Part shown: one piece after another, positions 17,360 through 27,490 of the stretch
Numbering within the stretch: the first letter of the stretch is position 1
Layout: each line of letters begins with the position of its first letter
NCBI RefSeq assembly: GCF_019285515.1
Contig: NZ_CP079095.1
Span: forward strand, 1 to 64,000
Reading direction: 5' to 3'
Origin: Methylococcus sp. Mc7
GTDB taxonomy: Bacteria; Pseudomonadota; Gammaproteobacteria; Methylococcales; Methylococcaceae
DNA length: 64,000 nucleotides
Position numbers and translations under genes: made by a program
The notes under the pieces: generated by a model
Told to the model about the DNA's origin: nothing
Seen by the model: the letters and a program-made list of their open reading frames with translations, nothing else
Database searches by the model: none

Positions 17360-17814
17360 TGCTGGACCAGATTCGGGATCTCTACCAGGAGGTGGTCTTC
17401 GACCACAACCGCAATCCGCGCAACTTCCGGGTCATGGAAGACGCCAACCGCACCGTCGAGGGCTTCAACCCGCTGTGCGGCGACCGTATCACCCTGTACG
17501 TCAAGATCGACGGCGACGGCGTCATCCGGGACGTCAGTTTCCAGGGCTCGGGCTGCGCCATCTCCACCGCCTCGGCCTCGCTCATGACCGAGATCGTGCG
17601 GGGGATGCACGAAAGCGAGGCTCACGCGCTATTCCAAACCTTCCACCGCATCGCAACCGGCAAGGACGAAACCGTGAATCTGGAAGAACTGGGCAAGCTG
17701 GCCGTGCTCGCCGGCGTACGCGCCTATCCGGCACGGGTCAAATGCGCCACCCTGGCCTGGCACTCGCTGGAAGCCGCGCTGGAAAACAAGGAAACGACCG
17801 TCACCACGGAGTGA
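17359..17814 (+). CDS. sufU: SufU-type sulfur acceptor / scaffold
   Basis: A 151-residue IscU-fold protein of the SufU type. The three conserved cysteines are in NPLCGDRI, GSGCAISTASAS and RVKCATLAW. The roughly 20-residue insertion before the last cysteine (FQTFHRIATGKDETVNLEEL) separates SufU from IscU. SufU proteins stimulate SufS by accepting its persulfide. Here it takes the place SufE holds in the enterobacterial operon. It is coupled to sufS by overlap and followed 13 bases on by a Rieske-type gene. Confidence 0.93.
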   Translation: MLDQIRDLYQEVVFDHNRNPRNFRVMEDANRTVEGFNPLCGDRITLYVKIDGDGVIRDVSFQGSGCAISTASASLMTEIVRGMHESEAHALFQTFHRIATGKDETVNLEELGKLAVLAGVRAYPARVKCATLAWHSLEAALENKETTVTTE

Positions 17815-17827
17815 GGATTCGCCGCCG

Positions 17828-18148
17828 ATGAACGACTGGACCGACGTGGCGCCGGTGGACTGCCTGCCCGAAGGCGGGCATGTCGTTGCCGATCTCGACG
17901 GCATTCCCGTCGCCGTATTCAACTTGGGCGGCGAGTTCTACGCCATCGAGGACGCCTGCACCCACGACGGCGCCGAGATCGCCAGCGGCCGGCTGGACGG
18001 CGCCGAAATCGTCTGCCCCCGGCATGGCGCCCGCTTCTGCCTCAAGACCGGCAAGGTCCTCTCGCCTCCCGCCTACGAAGACCTCACCTGCTTTCCCGTC
18101 CGGGTGGATGGGGGAATGATTCAGATAAGGAACGTCTGCTGGGACTGA
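17828..18148 (+). CDS. Small Rieske [2Fe-2S] ferredoxin
   Basis: A 106-residue stand-alone Rieske protein of the biphenyl-dioxygenase ferredoxin type. The two cluster-binding boxes are CTHDGAEI and CPRHGARFCLKTG (Cys-X-His and Cys-X-X-His). There is no membrane anchor, so it is cytoplasmic. As last gene of the suf operon, and with no oxygenase subunit nearby, it may donate electrons to cluster assembly, but that is inference. A remnant reading frame starts within its 3' end and a terminator follows at 18405. Confidence 0.92.
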   Translation: MNDWTDVAPVDCLPEGGHVVADLDGIPVAVFNLGGEFYAIEDACTHDGAEIASGRLDGAEIVCPRHGARFCLKTGKVLSPPAYEDLTCFPVRVDGGMIQIRNVCWD

Positions 18149-18365
18149 GCGGACCGCAAACGCCATCGCCCGCAAGGCAATTGCCGTCAATCCCGAATAC
18201 GGCGCGGCCGGACCGCGCCCTAACCCGAAGGTCACCAAGCTGTGGGTATATGACGCCAATTTCGACGACTATTATCTCAATCTGCTCGATGAGAACATCG
18301 ATTTGTTCCCGCCCAAGGATTGGATCAGAATTGCCCTGGCCCTGAAGCTGGACGTTTATCACTGA
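18129..18365 (+). pseudogene. Start-less fragment of an unknown gene
   Basis: An open frame of 78 codons follows a TAA at 18126-18128 and ends at TGA 18363-18365, but it has no plausible start codon. The translation is protein-like, especially the acidic-aromatic C-terminus (LWVYDANFDDYYLNLLDENI, then DLFPPKDWIRIALALKLDVYH with its stop). It looks like the 3' end of a decayed gene left between the suf operon and its terminator. The family is unrecognised. It could also be chance, since it lies in GC-rich DNA. Confidence 0.4.
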
Positions 18366-18404
18366 TTTTCCAGAACGGATGGCTTGATACCCTCTCTCCC
18401 GACG

Positions 18405-18440
18405 AAACGCCCGCCCGCGATGTCAGACGGGCGTTTTGTT
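18405..18440 (+). terminator. Rho-independent terminator of the suf operon
   Basis: AAACGCCCG (18405-18413) and CGGGCGTTT (18428-18436) form a perfect 9-base stem with a 14-base loop, followed by TGTTTT. It lies after the Rieske gene and the fragment and before the coiled-coil gene. Confidence 0.85.
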
Positions 18441-18564
18441 TTCCTCTCACTCCCAATCCCGCTTTACCGGAACCGGCGAGCCGGCGCTGTCCGGGCGCAT
18501 CGGCCGTTCAGCGGTGTACCTGCCCCATGCTAAACTGCGGCTTGAAGACTTCCCTAGCACGACC

Positions 18565-19008
18565 ATGAGCGTAGCGCTGAGACTTTACGAACAACTGACC
18601 GAGGCGGGCGAGGATAAGACGCGCGCCAAACTGATCGCGGAAGCCTTCGAGCATCTGGAGGACCGCTATCCCCAGTTGAAGGACGTGGCGACCCAGGGAC
18701 AGGTGCGCGAAACCGAATTGCGGCTGCAGAAGGAGATCAAGGAGGTCGAAGCTAGATTGCGGACGGAAATCGAGTCGATCCGGCTTGATATGAAGGAGAT
18801 TGACGCCAGGCTGCAAAAAGAGATCAAGGAGGTGGAGGCGACTCTCCGGCTGGAGATCGAAAAGACCCGGCTGGAAATCCGCGAGGTGGAGGTACGATTG
18901 ACACAAGCCATCCATCGCCAGACGCTCTGGGTGGTCGGCTCGGTCGGCGCGGTGGTGGGATTGATCCGGCTGCTGGAATGGTTCCTCACCCATATGCCGA
19001 ACCCCTAG
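18565..19008 (+). CDS. Coiled-coil protein with C-terminal membrane anchor (DUF1640-like)
   Basis: A 147-residue protein. After a short helical head (SVALRLYEQLTEAGEDKTRAK) it consists of heptad-rich helices built from near-repeats such as RLQKEIKEVEARLRTEIESI and LQKEIKEVEATLRLEIEKT. It ends in one transmembrane helix, LWVVGSVGAVVGLIRLLEWF. This layout matches the DUF1640/CCDC90 family, whose mitochondrial members assist the calcium uniporter and whose bacterial members have no known role. ATG at 18565 was chosen at the start of the similarity. It is monocistronic. Confidence 0.8.
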   Translation: MSVALRLYEQLTEAGEDKTRAKLIAEAFEHLEDRYPQLKDVATQGQVRETELRLQKEIKEVEARLRTEIESIRLDMKEIDARLQKEIKEVEATLRLEIEKTRLEIREVEVRLTQAIHRQTLWVVGSVGAVVGLIRLLEWFLTHMPNP

Positions 19009-19119
19009 GGTACCGCCCCCCCCATTGGCAGTCGGACGCGGCATACCAGACTCTCACGCACCCGAATATCGATTACGACAGCTTTATCAAAAGCAGCGCG
19101 CCGTTCCGGAAGGGATGCC

Positions 19120-19190
19120 GGAATCCAGGGCCAAGGAAGGTGGCGTCGGTTCACATCCCTGCGCCTGGATTCCGCCAATCCCTGGCGGAA
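19120..19190. repeat. Palindromic intergenic repeat
   Basis: GGAATCCAGG (19120-19129) and CCTGGATTCC (19164-19173) are perfect inverse copies. TTCCGCCA (19170-19177) with TGGCGGAA (19183-19190) forms a second, tight stem. This type of 'GGAATCC...GGAATGACG' unit is a familiar dispersed repeat of proteobacterial chromosomes. It lies between two convergent genes and may terminate both. The rest of 19009-19250 shows nothing more. Confidence 0.6.
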
Positions 19191-19250
19191 TGACGAGGCG
19201 GTATTTCAACATCGGGATTCGCCAGTTTGCATACGTTTTTATGGAACGCT

Positions 19251-19796
19251 CTACTGGTCCTTTGACCGGGAAAAGCTCAGGCCTCCGCCGTTGCGCCCGA
19301 GATCCAGGAAGAGGCGGCCGCCGGTCTGATGATAATGCGACGCCGCCTCCAGCGACTGAATGAAATGCTCGGCTACCGGCCCCGGCCGGCAGCGCCCGGC
19401 ATCGGACCGGGTGACTGCGATCACGATCCGGTCGCCGTGGGTTTCATAGATGCCCTCGCCTTTGAGGCATTCGGCCGAAAACCTGAGCCAGCCGTTGGCG
19501 AGCAGTTGCAGGGTGTATTTTTCCGGTTTGGACACCAGATGCATCTTGCCATGCTGATCCCAGGATTCCCACCGCCACAGCGGAACCCCGGGCACCGGAG
19601 AGAACTCCCGGCGGTCGCTGGGAGGAGGCTCCGGCCGTTTCGGCACGACCGGCTTAGCCGGCTTTGCGGATGAGGGCCCAGGCGCGGGCTGTGCCGGCGG
19701 TTTGCCGGCACAGCCCGCAAAGCACACCAAAATCAAGGAAATGACCGGCCACCAGCCGAACCGATCCGCCGGAATACGGAAACGCCGCGCCGCCAT
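19251..19796 (-). CDS. META-domain lipoprotein
   Basis: A 181-residue lipoprotein. A hydrophobic leader ends in the lipobox LVCFAGC, followed by a proline/lysine-rich linker (PAKPVVPKRPEPPP). The C-terminal domain resembles META/HslJ modules: KYTLQLLANGWLRFSAEC, GEGIYETHGDRIVI, a Cys in DAGRCRPGP, HFIQSLEAASHY and GGRLFLDL. The family is linked to envelope stability and drug tolerance, without a known reaction. It starts eight bases after the moaA stop on the same strand, so it is probably co-transcribed, though nothing links it to molybdenum cofactor. Confidence 0.75.
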   Translation of the reverse strand: MAARRFRIPADRFGWWPVISLILVCFAGCAGKPPAQPAPGPSSAKPAKPVVPKRPEPPPSDRREFSPVPGVPLWRWESWDQHGKMHLVSKPEKYTLQLLANGWLRFSAECLKGEGIYETHGDRIVIAVTRSDAGRCRPGPVAEHFIQSLEAASHYHQTGGRLFLDLGRNGGGLSFSRSKDQ

Positions 19797-19804
19797 CTTC
19801 CCTA

Positions 19805-20836
19805 TCAACCACCCGTGACGTTCATGTGACGCAGGATTACCGGCCGGGCGGCCAGATCGAAATCGTGGCGTTCCGGCTTCCGGCTCATGGCCTCCGCGAT
19901 CGCCGTTTTCAGGCGCTCCGTGTCGCCGGGATGGGCCCGCACGACCCGCTTGAGGTCCACGGAATGCTCGTTGCCCAGGCAGAGCAGCAGCCGCCCTTCC
20001 GCTGTGAGCCGCACCCGGTTGCAACTGCCGCAGAAATTGTGCGAATGGGGGGAGATGAAACCCACCCGGGTATCGGTGCCGGCGACCCGGAAATAGCGCG
20101 ACGGCCCGCCGGTGGTTTCCGGGGTCGGCAGCAGGCTGAAGCGCGCCTCCAGATCGTTCCGGATCGCGTCGCTCGAATAATAGCCTTCCAGGCGGTCGTG
20201 GCCGTCGACCCATCCCAGCGGCATCTCCTCGATGAAGCTGATGTCGACGCCCTTGTCCACGGCGAAGCCGACCAGATCGGCCACCTCGTCGTGATTGCGG
20301 TTCTTCAGGATCACCGCATTGAGCTTGAGCCGCTCGAAACCGGCCGTCACCGCGGCGTCGATCCCGCGCAATACCGCGGCGAGATCGCCCACCCGCGTCA
20401 GCGCCCGGAACCGCTCGGGCCGGAGCGAATCCAGGCTGATGTTGATGCGGCGCACCCCGCAGGCCTCGAGCTCGGCGGCGGTCCCCTCAAGCCGCATGCC
20501 ATTGGTGGTCACCACCAGTTCGCGCAGCCCCTCGAGCCGTCCGAGCCCCCGCAGCAGATCCACGGCGCCCTTGCGCACCAGCGGTTCACCGCCGGTGATG
20601 CGAATCTTTTCCACCCCCAGCCCCACGAACGCGGCGGCGATGGTGTGAATTTCCTCCAGCGTGAGAATCTGCGCGCGCGGCAGGAAATCCATCTCCTCGC
20701 TCATGCAGTACACGCAGCGCAGATCGCAGCGGTCGGTGATGGAGATGCGTAGATAGCTGACGCGGCGGCCGAAACGGTCGGTCAGACCGGGGACTGGCGC
20801 GGAAGTGCTGGCCATGGGAACGAGCGAGACTGTCAT
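19805..20836 (-). CDS. moaA: GTP 3',8-cyclase MoaA
   Basis: A 343-residue radical-SAM enzyme that converts GTP to 3',8-cyclo-GTP, the first step of molybdenum cofactor synthesis. It has the SAM cluster motif CDLRCVYC, the GGEP box [10 protein letters not shown], the C-terminal second [4Fe-4S] site [19 protein letters not shown] and the essential GG tail (NVTGG). ATG at 20836 is the first start; a second Met at residue 8 is possible. No other mo genes are in the window. Confidence 0.97.
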   Translation of the reverse strand: MTVSLVPMASTSAPVPGLTDRFGRRVSYLRISITDRCDLRCVYCMSEEMDFLPRAQILTLEEIHTIAAAFVGLGVEKIRITGGEPLVRKGAVDLLRGLGRLEGLRELVVTTNGMRLEGTAAELEACGVRRINISLDSLRPERFRALTRVGDLAAVLRGIDAAVTAGFERLKLNAVILKNRNHDEVADLVGFAVDKGVDISFIEEMPLGWVDGHDRLEGYYSSDAIRNDLEARFSLLPTPETTGGPSRYFRVAGTDTRVGFISPHSHNFCGSCNRVRLTAEGRLLLCLGNEHSVDLKRVVRAHPGDTERLKTAIAEAMSRKPERHDFDLAARPVILRHMNVTGG

Positions 20837-20930
20837 GCCGCGTATTTTCCCATCGTTGACCGCGCCGTGAAAGCTCCGGTAACGGACCGATGCCCGCGAA
20901 GGGAGGATTCGCGTTCCCGCGGACGCACTT

Positions 20931-22448
20931 TCAGCCGCCGGCCTCCGCCTCGGGTCGGTCCGGCGCCGGCCAGTCGAGATGGAAGAAACGGCCGCGCGGC
21001 CGGTCGGTGCGTTCGTAGGTATGGGCGCCGAAATAGTCGCGCTGGGCCTGCAGCAGGTTGGCGGGCAGGCTGGCGCTGCGGTAACCGTCGAAATACGCCA
21101 AGGCCGAGCCGAAAGCCGGGACCGGCAGCCCGTTTTGGACGGCGAGCGCCACGATTTCGCGCCAGTGGTCCTGGCCCCGATGGAGGGCGTTGCGGAAATA
21201 GGGGTCGAGCATCAGGTTCGACAGCGCGGCATCCAGAGTGTACGCGTCGGTGATCTTTTGCAGGAAACGGGCGCGGATGATGCAGCCGCCCCGCCAGATG
21301 CGGGCGATGGTCGCAAAGTCCAGTTGCCAGCCGTAGGTCTTCTGGGCTTCGGCCATGAGCTGGAAACCTTGGGCATAGGCGCAGATCTTGGCGCAGTACA
21401 GGGCATCCCGGACCGCCTCGACCAGGTGCGCGGTATCGGCCTCTCGCCGGACCTCCGGACCCTGCAGAATCGCGCTTGCGGCCACCCGCTCCTCCTTGAG
21501 GGCGGAAAGCGCCCGGGCGAACACCGCCTCGGCGATGGCGTTGGCCGGTATGCCCTGCTCCAGCGCGCTGGCCGCGGTCCATTGCCCGGTGCCTTTCTGC
21601 CCCGCCGCATCCAGGACCTTGTCGACCAGGAAACCGTCGCCGGAAGGGTCCTTCTGCTGCAGGATGTCGCTGGTGATTTCGATGAGATAGCTCGAAAGCT
21701 CGCCCTGGTTCCAATCCCGGAAAATGGACGCGATGGCGCCGGCTTCCAGGCCGCCCAGATGCTTCAGCAGCCAGTAGCTTTCCGAGATCAGCTGCATGTC
21801 GATGTATTCGATGCCGTTGTGCACCATCTTGACGTAGTGGCCGGCGCCGTTCGGGCCGATCAGGGCCGTGCAAGGCTCGCCACCGGCAACGGGGCGGCCG
21901 GGCTCCGCCCCCTCCAGCGGCTGCCCGGTGGCCGGATCGACCTTGGCGGCGATCGCCCGCCATACCGGCTCCAGCAAACGCCAGCTTTCCGCGCTTCCGC
22001 CCGGCATCAAGGAGGGCCCGAAGCGGGCACCGATTTCTCCGCCGGAGACGCCGGAACCGATGAAGCGGAACCCGGCGGCGTCCAGTTCCCGCTCCCGCCG
22101 GATCGTGTCCAGCCAGTGGGCGTTGCCACCGTCGACGACGAGGTCGCCCGGATCCAGCAGCGGCAGGAGCTGCCCGATCACGGCGTCGGTTCCCGCGCCG
22201 GCTTTCACCAGGAGAACGATGCGCCGCGGCCTTTGAATGGCCTGCACGAACTCCGCCAATCCGGCGCAGGGAAGAATGCGTGCCCGGGACGGCTCGGCGC
22301 GTTCGCAGTGGGCCATGAATTCCCGGGTACGCTCGTAGTTGCGGTTGTAAACCGCGATCGTATAACCATGATCGGCGATGTTGAGCGCCAGATTCTGGCC
22401 CATCACGGCCAGGCCGATGAGTCCGACGTCGGCATTCCCATTCTTCAT
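20931..22448 (-). CDS. gnd: 6-phosphogluconate dehydrogenase, decarboxylating
   Basis: A 505-residue enzyme oxidising 6-phosphogluconate to ribulose 5-phosphate with NADP+. The Rossmann motif is [17 protein letters not shown]. Substrate-binding segments are [31 protein letters not shown], and the catalytic Lys/Glu stretch [17 protein letters not shown]. The all-helical C-terminal part with [16 protein letters not shown] is complete. It is slightly longer than the usual 470-480 residues because of a loop around [14 protein letters not shown]. It is divergent from the endopeptidase gene and alone in its transcript. Confidence 0.96.
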   Translation of the reverse strand: MKNGNADVGLIGLAVMGQNLALNIADHGYTIAVYNRNYERTREFMAHCERAEPSRARILPCAGLAEFVQAIQRPRRIVLLVKAGAGTDAVIGQLLPLLDPGDLVVDGGNAHWLDTIRRERELDAAGFRFIGSGVSGGEIGARFGPSLMPGGSAESWRLLEPVWRAIAAKVDPATGQPLEGAEPGRPVAGGEPCTALIGPNGAGHYVKMVHNGIEYIDMQLISESYWLLKHLGGLEAGAIASIFRDWNQGELSSYLIEITSDILQQKDPSGDGFLVDKVLDAAGQKGTGQWTAASALEQGIPANAIAEAVFARALSALKEERVAASAILQGPEVRREADTAHLVEAVRDALYCAKICAYAQGFQLMAEAQKTYGWQLDFATIARIWRGGCIIRARFLQKITDAYTLDAALSNLMLDPYFRNALHRGQDHWREIVALAVQNGLPVPAFGSALAYFDGYRSASLPANLLQAQRDYFGAHTYERTDRPRGRFFHLDWPAPDRPEAEAGG

Positions 22449-22593
22449 CACGACAAGCTCCAAAAGACAAGGTTCGAAAATCACCTTAGAACGCTTTGCG
22501 CGGCGAGTAAAGGCGGGAACCTTTCGACCCTGCGTCCGGTCTGAAAAAGTCGTCGATACATGGACTACTATAGGGTGTCGCGACTTTCTCAAT

Positions 22594-24555
22594 ATGGACG
22601 CCCCGATGAAGATGCGCTCCCTGTCACTGGCCATTGCCATTGCAAGCTCCTCCTCCGCCCACGCCGACCAGGCCGAACCGGCGCAGTATCGGCCCGCTGT
22701 TCCGCTGAGCGCGGCAAGCGTCTCGGCGAGCGGCTTCCTCGGCGGCGACCAGCCTTTCGAGCTGGAACTGCCCGCGGTGGTGGCAGACCTCACTCCGGAA
22801 AACCCCGGCGAGTTTAAGACCGGCACGGTGTACTCACTGCCCATCCCCGTCACGCCGTCGGTGTTGCGCTGGGAAGCGGTCCCAGGCGGCTACGCGGCCC
22901 GTATCCGGGTGTCGTCCGCCAATGCGGTGCGGCTCCGGCTGCACCTGGTTTTCGGTAGTACCCTGCCGCCCCTCGAATTGCGCCTCCAGGGCAACGAGGA
23001 CGCGACCCTGCCGGCGCCGATCGACAATTCGGCGATTCACGGCAATGCGCTTTGGCTGCCCCTCACTCTGGGAAACAGAGCCGATCTCGAGATCTTCGTG
23101 GGCGGTACCACATCGCCGGAGGCGCTCGATTTGAGGCTCGACAAGATCAACCTCATCCTGGTGGATGCCAGCAACCCGGCCACTTCTGGCTTCTCCGCCC
23201 AAAGTGTGGGATACGCCGAACATCGGCAATACGACCTCGCCTGCTGGTCGAACGATCCGGCGTATCCTGCGCTGCAGATCGCGGCAGCCGCCACCGCCAA
23301 TATCAATTACTTAAGAAAGGGCGCTTCTTACCTCTGCAGCGGCACCCTGCTGAATGACAAGGGTGGCACCAACACGCCCTGGTTCGCCACGGCCAACCAC
23401 TGCCTGCCGGACCAGACCATCGCCGATACGGCATCCTTCGAATGGTTCTGGCAGGCGACCGACTGCAACGCCTACTACACCGATTCGCGCTACAGTCAGA
23501 CATTTGGCGGGGCGCAACTGCTCTGGACCGACTTCCATCGCGAGCCATCATTTCTAAGACTCAGAAATCCCCCGCCGGCCAATGTCTATTTTTCCGGGTG
23601 GAACACGGCCATCAAGGTCGGCGATGCCGTGTGGGGTGTACATCATCCGCGCGGAGACCACACCATGGTCAGCAAGGGGAAGGTCACTGCCCTCAAGGAG
23701 ACGATCACCGCCAGCGGCGGGACCCATTTGCTGGACCAAGTGCGATACGTCCACGGCGGCACCGAAGGCGGCAGCAGCGGTTCCGGCCTGTTCGCCGTCT
23801 CCGGCGGCACCGCCTATTGGAAGGGCTCGCTCTTCGGCGGCTCAGCGGAGGACTACCAGGACAGCGATTACAGCCATTTCGCCGGCTATTACGAGCAGAT
23901 CAAGCCCTGGCTCACGTCCTGCGCACCGCCCTGGGGAGGCAGCATTCCGGGCGGCCAGAGCGTCACCGCATACCAGAGAGAAACCGCCAGCAAGTGCGCT
24001 TCCGTGTCCGAAGTTCGGACCTGCACCGACGGCAATCTCAGCGGAAGTTACACTTACGAAACTTGCACCCACGTCCCGGGCGCAGCCTGTACCCTCCCCT
24101 GGGGCGGCACCCTGGAAGACGGCCAGAGCGTCACCGCCTATCAGATCGACAGCGCCGTGAACTGCGCATCGGTCGCCGAGGTCCGCGCGTGCCTGGAAGG
24201 CACCCTCAGTGGCAGCTTCGGCTATCAGACTTGCACGAGCTCCGTTGACTCGGCCTCCATGACCGTCGTCCATCCCGCCGGCGGCGAAACCTTCGCGGCG
24301 GGACAAACCGTGCCGATCCAATGGCGACTGACCGGCTACGGCTCCAAGGCGAAAGTGAACGTCGCCTTGTCCAAGAACGGCGGGGCGAAATGGAGCGCCT
24401 TGAAGTCCGGCGCCCGGAATACCGGCAGTTGGAACTGGAAGGTCAGGAAGGGCCAGGCGACGTCCCGGGCGCTCATCCGGGTCTGCCTGCCCAAGACGAA
24501 GAAAACCCCGGCCATTTGCGACATCAGTGACGCGGTCTTCACGGTCCAGAAGTGA
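22594..24555 (+). CDS. Secreted lysyl-endopeptidase-like serine protease with C-terminal repeats
   Basis: A secreted protein of about 653 residues. A short signal peptide ([20 protein letters not shown]) is followed by a pro-region. The trypsin-fold domain has the catalytic His in WFATANHCL, a candidate Asp in LLWTDFH, and the Ser in [13 protein letters not shown], with [15 protein letters not shown] as in Achromobacter-type lysyl endopeptidases. Next come two copies of a cysteine module of about 55 residues (CAPPWGG[11 protein letters not shown] and CTLPWGG[11 protein letters not shown]), then an Ig-like domain starting [23 protein letters not shown] at 22606 is an equally possible start. 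It probably acts outside the cell. Confidence 0.88.
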   Translation: MDAPMKMRSLSLAIAIASSSSAHADQAEPAQYRPAVPLSAASVSASGFLGGDQPFELELPAVVADLTPENPGEFKTGTVYSLPIPVTPSVLRWEAVPGGYAARIRVSSANAVRLRLHLVFGSTLPPLELRLQGNEDATLPAPIDNSAIHGNALWLPLTLGNRADLEIFVGGTTSPEALDLRLDKINLILVDASNPATSGFSAQSVGYAEHRQYDLACWSNDPAYPALQIAAAATANINYLRKGASYLCSGTLLNDKGGTNTPWFATANHCLPDQTIADTASFEWFWQATDCNAYYTDSRYSQTFGGAQLLWTDFHREPSFLRLRNPPPANVYFSGWNTAIKVGDAVWGVHHPRGDHTMVSKGKVTALKETITASGGTHLLDQVRYVHGGTEGGSSGSGLFAVSGGTAYWKGSLFGGSAEDYQDSDYSHFAGYYEQIKPWLTSCAPPWGGSIPGGQSVTAYQRETASKCASVSEVRTCTDGNLSGSYTYETCTHVPGAACTLPWGGTLEDGQSVTAYQIDSAVNCASVAEVRACLEGTLSGSFGYQTCTSSVDSASMTVVHPAGGETFAAGQTVPIQWRLTGYGSKAKVNVALSKNGGAKWSALKSGARNTGSWNWKVRKGQATSRALIRVCLPKTKKTPAICDISDAVFTVQK

Positions 24556-24676
24556 TGCCGGGCCGCCTCGAACGGATTTCCCCAATGTTTCAGGTCTTGA
24601 AAGCCCACCGCCTTGACCCCCACAATTCCCGAGTATCCCTCCGAGCCGTCCGTGTCTTTGGCAAGGAACGCGTGAG

Positions 24677-27490
24677 ATGAGCAGCAAACCCGGACTATTT
24701 CCGAACACCACAGCATTTTCCGAAGACAACGCCGGTTTCGTCGAAGCGCTGTACGAACAGTTCCTGCGCGATCCGGAAGCCGTGGCGCCGGACTGGCGCG
24801 AGAAATTCCGCGCCTTTCGCGAAGGCAAGACGGCCGAACCGGCCGTTCCCCTCCGAACCGGGGACGCCGACCGCGCCGTGCGCAAACAGGCGGCAGTGGA
24901 CCGGCTGATCGACCAATACCGCACGCACGGCCATCTGTCGGCGGACAACAACCCGCTCAAGCCGGCTTCGCCTTCGCGCGACCTGGACCCGGCCCGCTAC
25001 GGGCTCGACGCCAGGGACATGGAAGCCGCCTTCTACCTGGATGTTCTGCACAGCGACGAGAAACTGCCGCTGAGAGACATCCTGGACACCCTGCGGGCGA
25101 CCTACTGCCGGCATGTGGGCGTCGAGTACATGCACATCATGGACTCCGAGATCAGGGAGTGGCTCCGGCAGAAACTCGAAGGGTCGCGCGCCCAAGGCCG
25201 TTTCGGCCCGGATCAAAGGCGGGAGCTGCTGCGCCTGCTCACCGCCGCCGAGGGCATCGAAAAATACCTGCACCGCAAATACGTGGGGCAGAAGCGGTTC
25301 TCGCTGGAAGGCGCGGAAAGCCTGATTCCCCTGCTCGACGAACTGATCCAGCGCTGCGGCGCCAAGGGCACGCGGGAAGTCGTGCTCGGCATGGCGCACC
25401 GCGGCCGCCTCAACGTCCTGGTCAACATCCTCGGCAAGAAACCCGAACTGCTGTTCCGCGAATTCGAGGGCACCGAGAGCCGGGACGGCGGGTCCGGCGA
25501 CGTCAAGTATCACCTGGGGTTCTCCTCCGACGTGGAGAGTCCCGGCGGTCCGGTCCATCTGACCCTGGCGTTCAACCCCTCGCACCTGGAAATCATCGAC
25601 CCCGTGGTCGAGGGGTCGGTGCGGGCACGCCAGGATCGGCTTACGGGCGATGCCGAGGCCGCCGTGGTTCCCGTGCTCATTCATGGCGACGCCGCCTTCG
25701 CCGGCCAGGGCGTGGTCATGGAAACCCTCAACATGGCGGAAACCCGGGCGTACACCACCGGCGGCACGATACACATCGTCATCAACAACCAGATCGGCTT
25801 CACCACCAGCAATCCCTTCGACGCCCGCTCCACCCTGTACTGCACCGACGTCGCCAACATGGTCCAGGCGCCGGTGTTCCACGTGAACGGCGACGATCCG
25901 GAAGCGGTGCTGTACATCACCCGGCTGGCCGTCGACTACCGCATGAAATTCCGCCGCGACGTGGTGATCGACCTGCTTTGCTACCGCCGCCACGGCCACA
26001 ACGAGGCGGACGAGCCGGCCGTCACCCAGCCGTTGATGTACCGCTTCATCCGCCGGCATCCGCCGGTCAGAGCCTTGTACGCCGAACGGCTGATCGCGGA
26101 AGGCATCGTCTCCCCGAACGACCCCGCGCGGATGGATCACGACTACCAGGAGGCTCTTGCCAGAGGCGAATCGGTGTCCAGACCGCTGCTGGGCGACTCC
26201 GCCGGCTACGTCAAGACCCGGTGGGACCGCTACCGCGGCGCGGACTGGACGACGCCGGCGGAGACCGGCCTGCCGATGGCGGACCTCGCCGCCATGGCGG
26301 AACGGATGACGGCGCTGCCCGCCGGCTTCGAAGCGCACGCCAGGGTCGAAGCGATCCATACGGCGCGCCGGCGCATGGCGGCGGGAGAACTTCCCGCGGA
26401 CTGGGGCTTCGCCGAGACCCTCGCTTACGCCTCCCTGCTATGGCACGGCCACAACATCCGGCTGACGGGCCAGGACGTCGGGCGTGGCACTTTCTTCCAT
26501 CGCCATGCCATCGTCCACGACCAGCGGACCGGCGAGGTCTGCGCCCCGCTCCAGCACCTGAAAGCCGGCCAGGGCAGGTTCGACATCTACGATTCGCTGC
26601 TGTCCGAGGAGGGCGTGCTGGGCTTTGAATACGGCTACAGCAGCTCGGAACCCGAAACCCTGGTGATCTGGGAAGCCCAGTTCGGCGACTTCGCCAACAA
26701 CGCCCAGGTGGTGATCGACCAGTTCATCTCCTCCGGCGAAACCAAGTGGGGACGCCTGAGCGGGTTGACCCTGCTGCTGCCGCATGGCTACGAGGGACAA
26801 GGCCCCGAGCATTCGTCCGCCCGTCTGGAGCGCTATCTCCAGCTCTGCGCCGGCGACAACATCCAGGTCTGCGTGCCGACCACGCCGGCTCAGATTTTCC
26901 ATCTCGTGCGGCGCCAGTTGCTGCGTCCGTACCGCAGGCCGCTGATCGTGCTGACGCCCAAGAGCCTCCTGCGCCACAAGCTGGCCACCTCCTGCCTCGC
27001 CGAGTTCGCCCAAGGAGGCTTTCGCTGCCTGATCGACGAAACCGACCCGCATGAACCGGCCCGGATCACCCGCCTGGTGCTGTGCGCGGGCAAGGTCTAT
27101 TACGATCTGCTGGAAACCCGGCGGCGGGATAAGCTGAATCATGTCGCCCTGGTCCGCATCGAGCAGCTCTATCCGTTCCCGCGGGAGGATTTTCTGGCGA
27201 TGCTGGAGCGCTATCCCAACCTGCAGGAACTGATCTGGTGCCAGGAAGAACCGGAAAACCAGGGCGCCTGGCACCAGATCAAGCACCGCTTCCCCGGCAT
27301 TCCGGGCCGTTCCTTCAATATCGGCTATGCCGGTCCGCCGATGTCCGCCTCGCCGGCGGTCGGCCACTTCCGCCAGCATATCGAACAGCAGAAAATGCTG
27401 GTGGAACGTGCCCTCGTTCTTCCCGTCAATCCCACCGCCACTACGGAAATTGCCCATGCGCATCGAGATCAGCGTACCTCCTCTGCCTGA
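24677..27490 (+). CDS. sucA: 2-oxoglutarate dehydrogenase E1 component
   Basis: A 937-residue thiamine-diphosphate enzyme, first component of the 2-oxoglutarate dehydrogenase complex. It has the N-terminal helper segment ([19 protein letters not shown]), [16 protein letters not shown], the substrate His stretch [26 protein letters not shown], the TPP motif [36 protein letters not shown], and the C-terminal half with [21 protein letters not shown]. The 3' end overlaps sucB by 35 bases. It is preceded by a 120-base gap in which no clear promoter stands out. Confidence 0.97.
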   Translation: MSSKPGLFPNTTAFSEDNAGFVEALYEQFLRDPEAVAPDWREKFRAFREGKTAEPAVPLRTGDADRAVRKQAAVDRLIDQYRTHGHLSADNNPLKPASPSRDLDPARYGLDARDMEAAFYLDVLHSDEKLPLRDILDTLRATYCRHVGVEYMHIMDSEIREWLRQKLEGSRAQGRFGPDQRRELLRLLTAAEGIEKYLHRKYVGQKRFSLEGAESLIPLLDELIQRCGAKGTREVVLGMAHRGRLNVLVNILGKKPELLFREFEGTESRDGGSGDVKYHLGFSSDVESPGGPVHLTLAFNPSHLEIIDPVVEGSVRARQDRLTGDAEAAVVPVLIHGDAAFAGQGVVMETLNMAETRAYTTGGTIHIVINNQIGFTTSNPFDARSTLYCTDVANMVQAPVFHVNGDDPEAVLYITRLAVDYRMKFRRDVVIDLLCYRRHGHNEADEPAVTQPLMYRFIRRHPPVRALYAERLIAEGIVSPNDPARMDHDYQEALARGESVSRPLLGDSAGYVKTRWDRYRGADWTTPAETGLPMADLAAMAERMTALPAGFEAHARVEAIHTARRRMAAGELPADWGFAETLAYASLLWHGHNIRLTGQDVGRGTFFHRHAIVHDQRTGEVCAPLQHLKAGQGRFDIYDSLLSEEGVLGFEYGYSSSEPETLVIWEAQFGDFANNAQVVIDQFISSGETKWGRLSGLTLLLPHGYEGQGPEHSSARLERYLQLCAGDNIQVCVPTTPAQIFHLVRRQLLRPYRRPLIVLTPKSLLRHKLATSCLAEFAQGGFRCLIDETDPHEPARITRLVLCAGKVYYDLLETRRRDKLNHVALVRIEQLYPFPREDFLAMLERYPNLQELIWCQEEPENQGAWHQIKHRFPGIPGRSFNIGYAGPPMSASPAVGHFRQHIEQQKMLVERALVLPVNPTATTEIAHAHRDQRTSSA

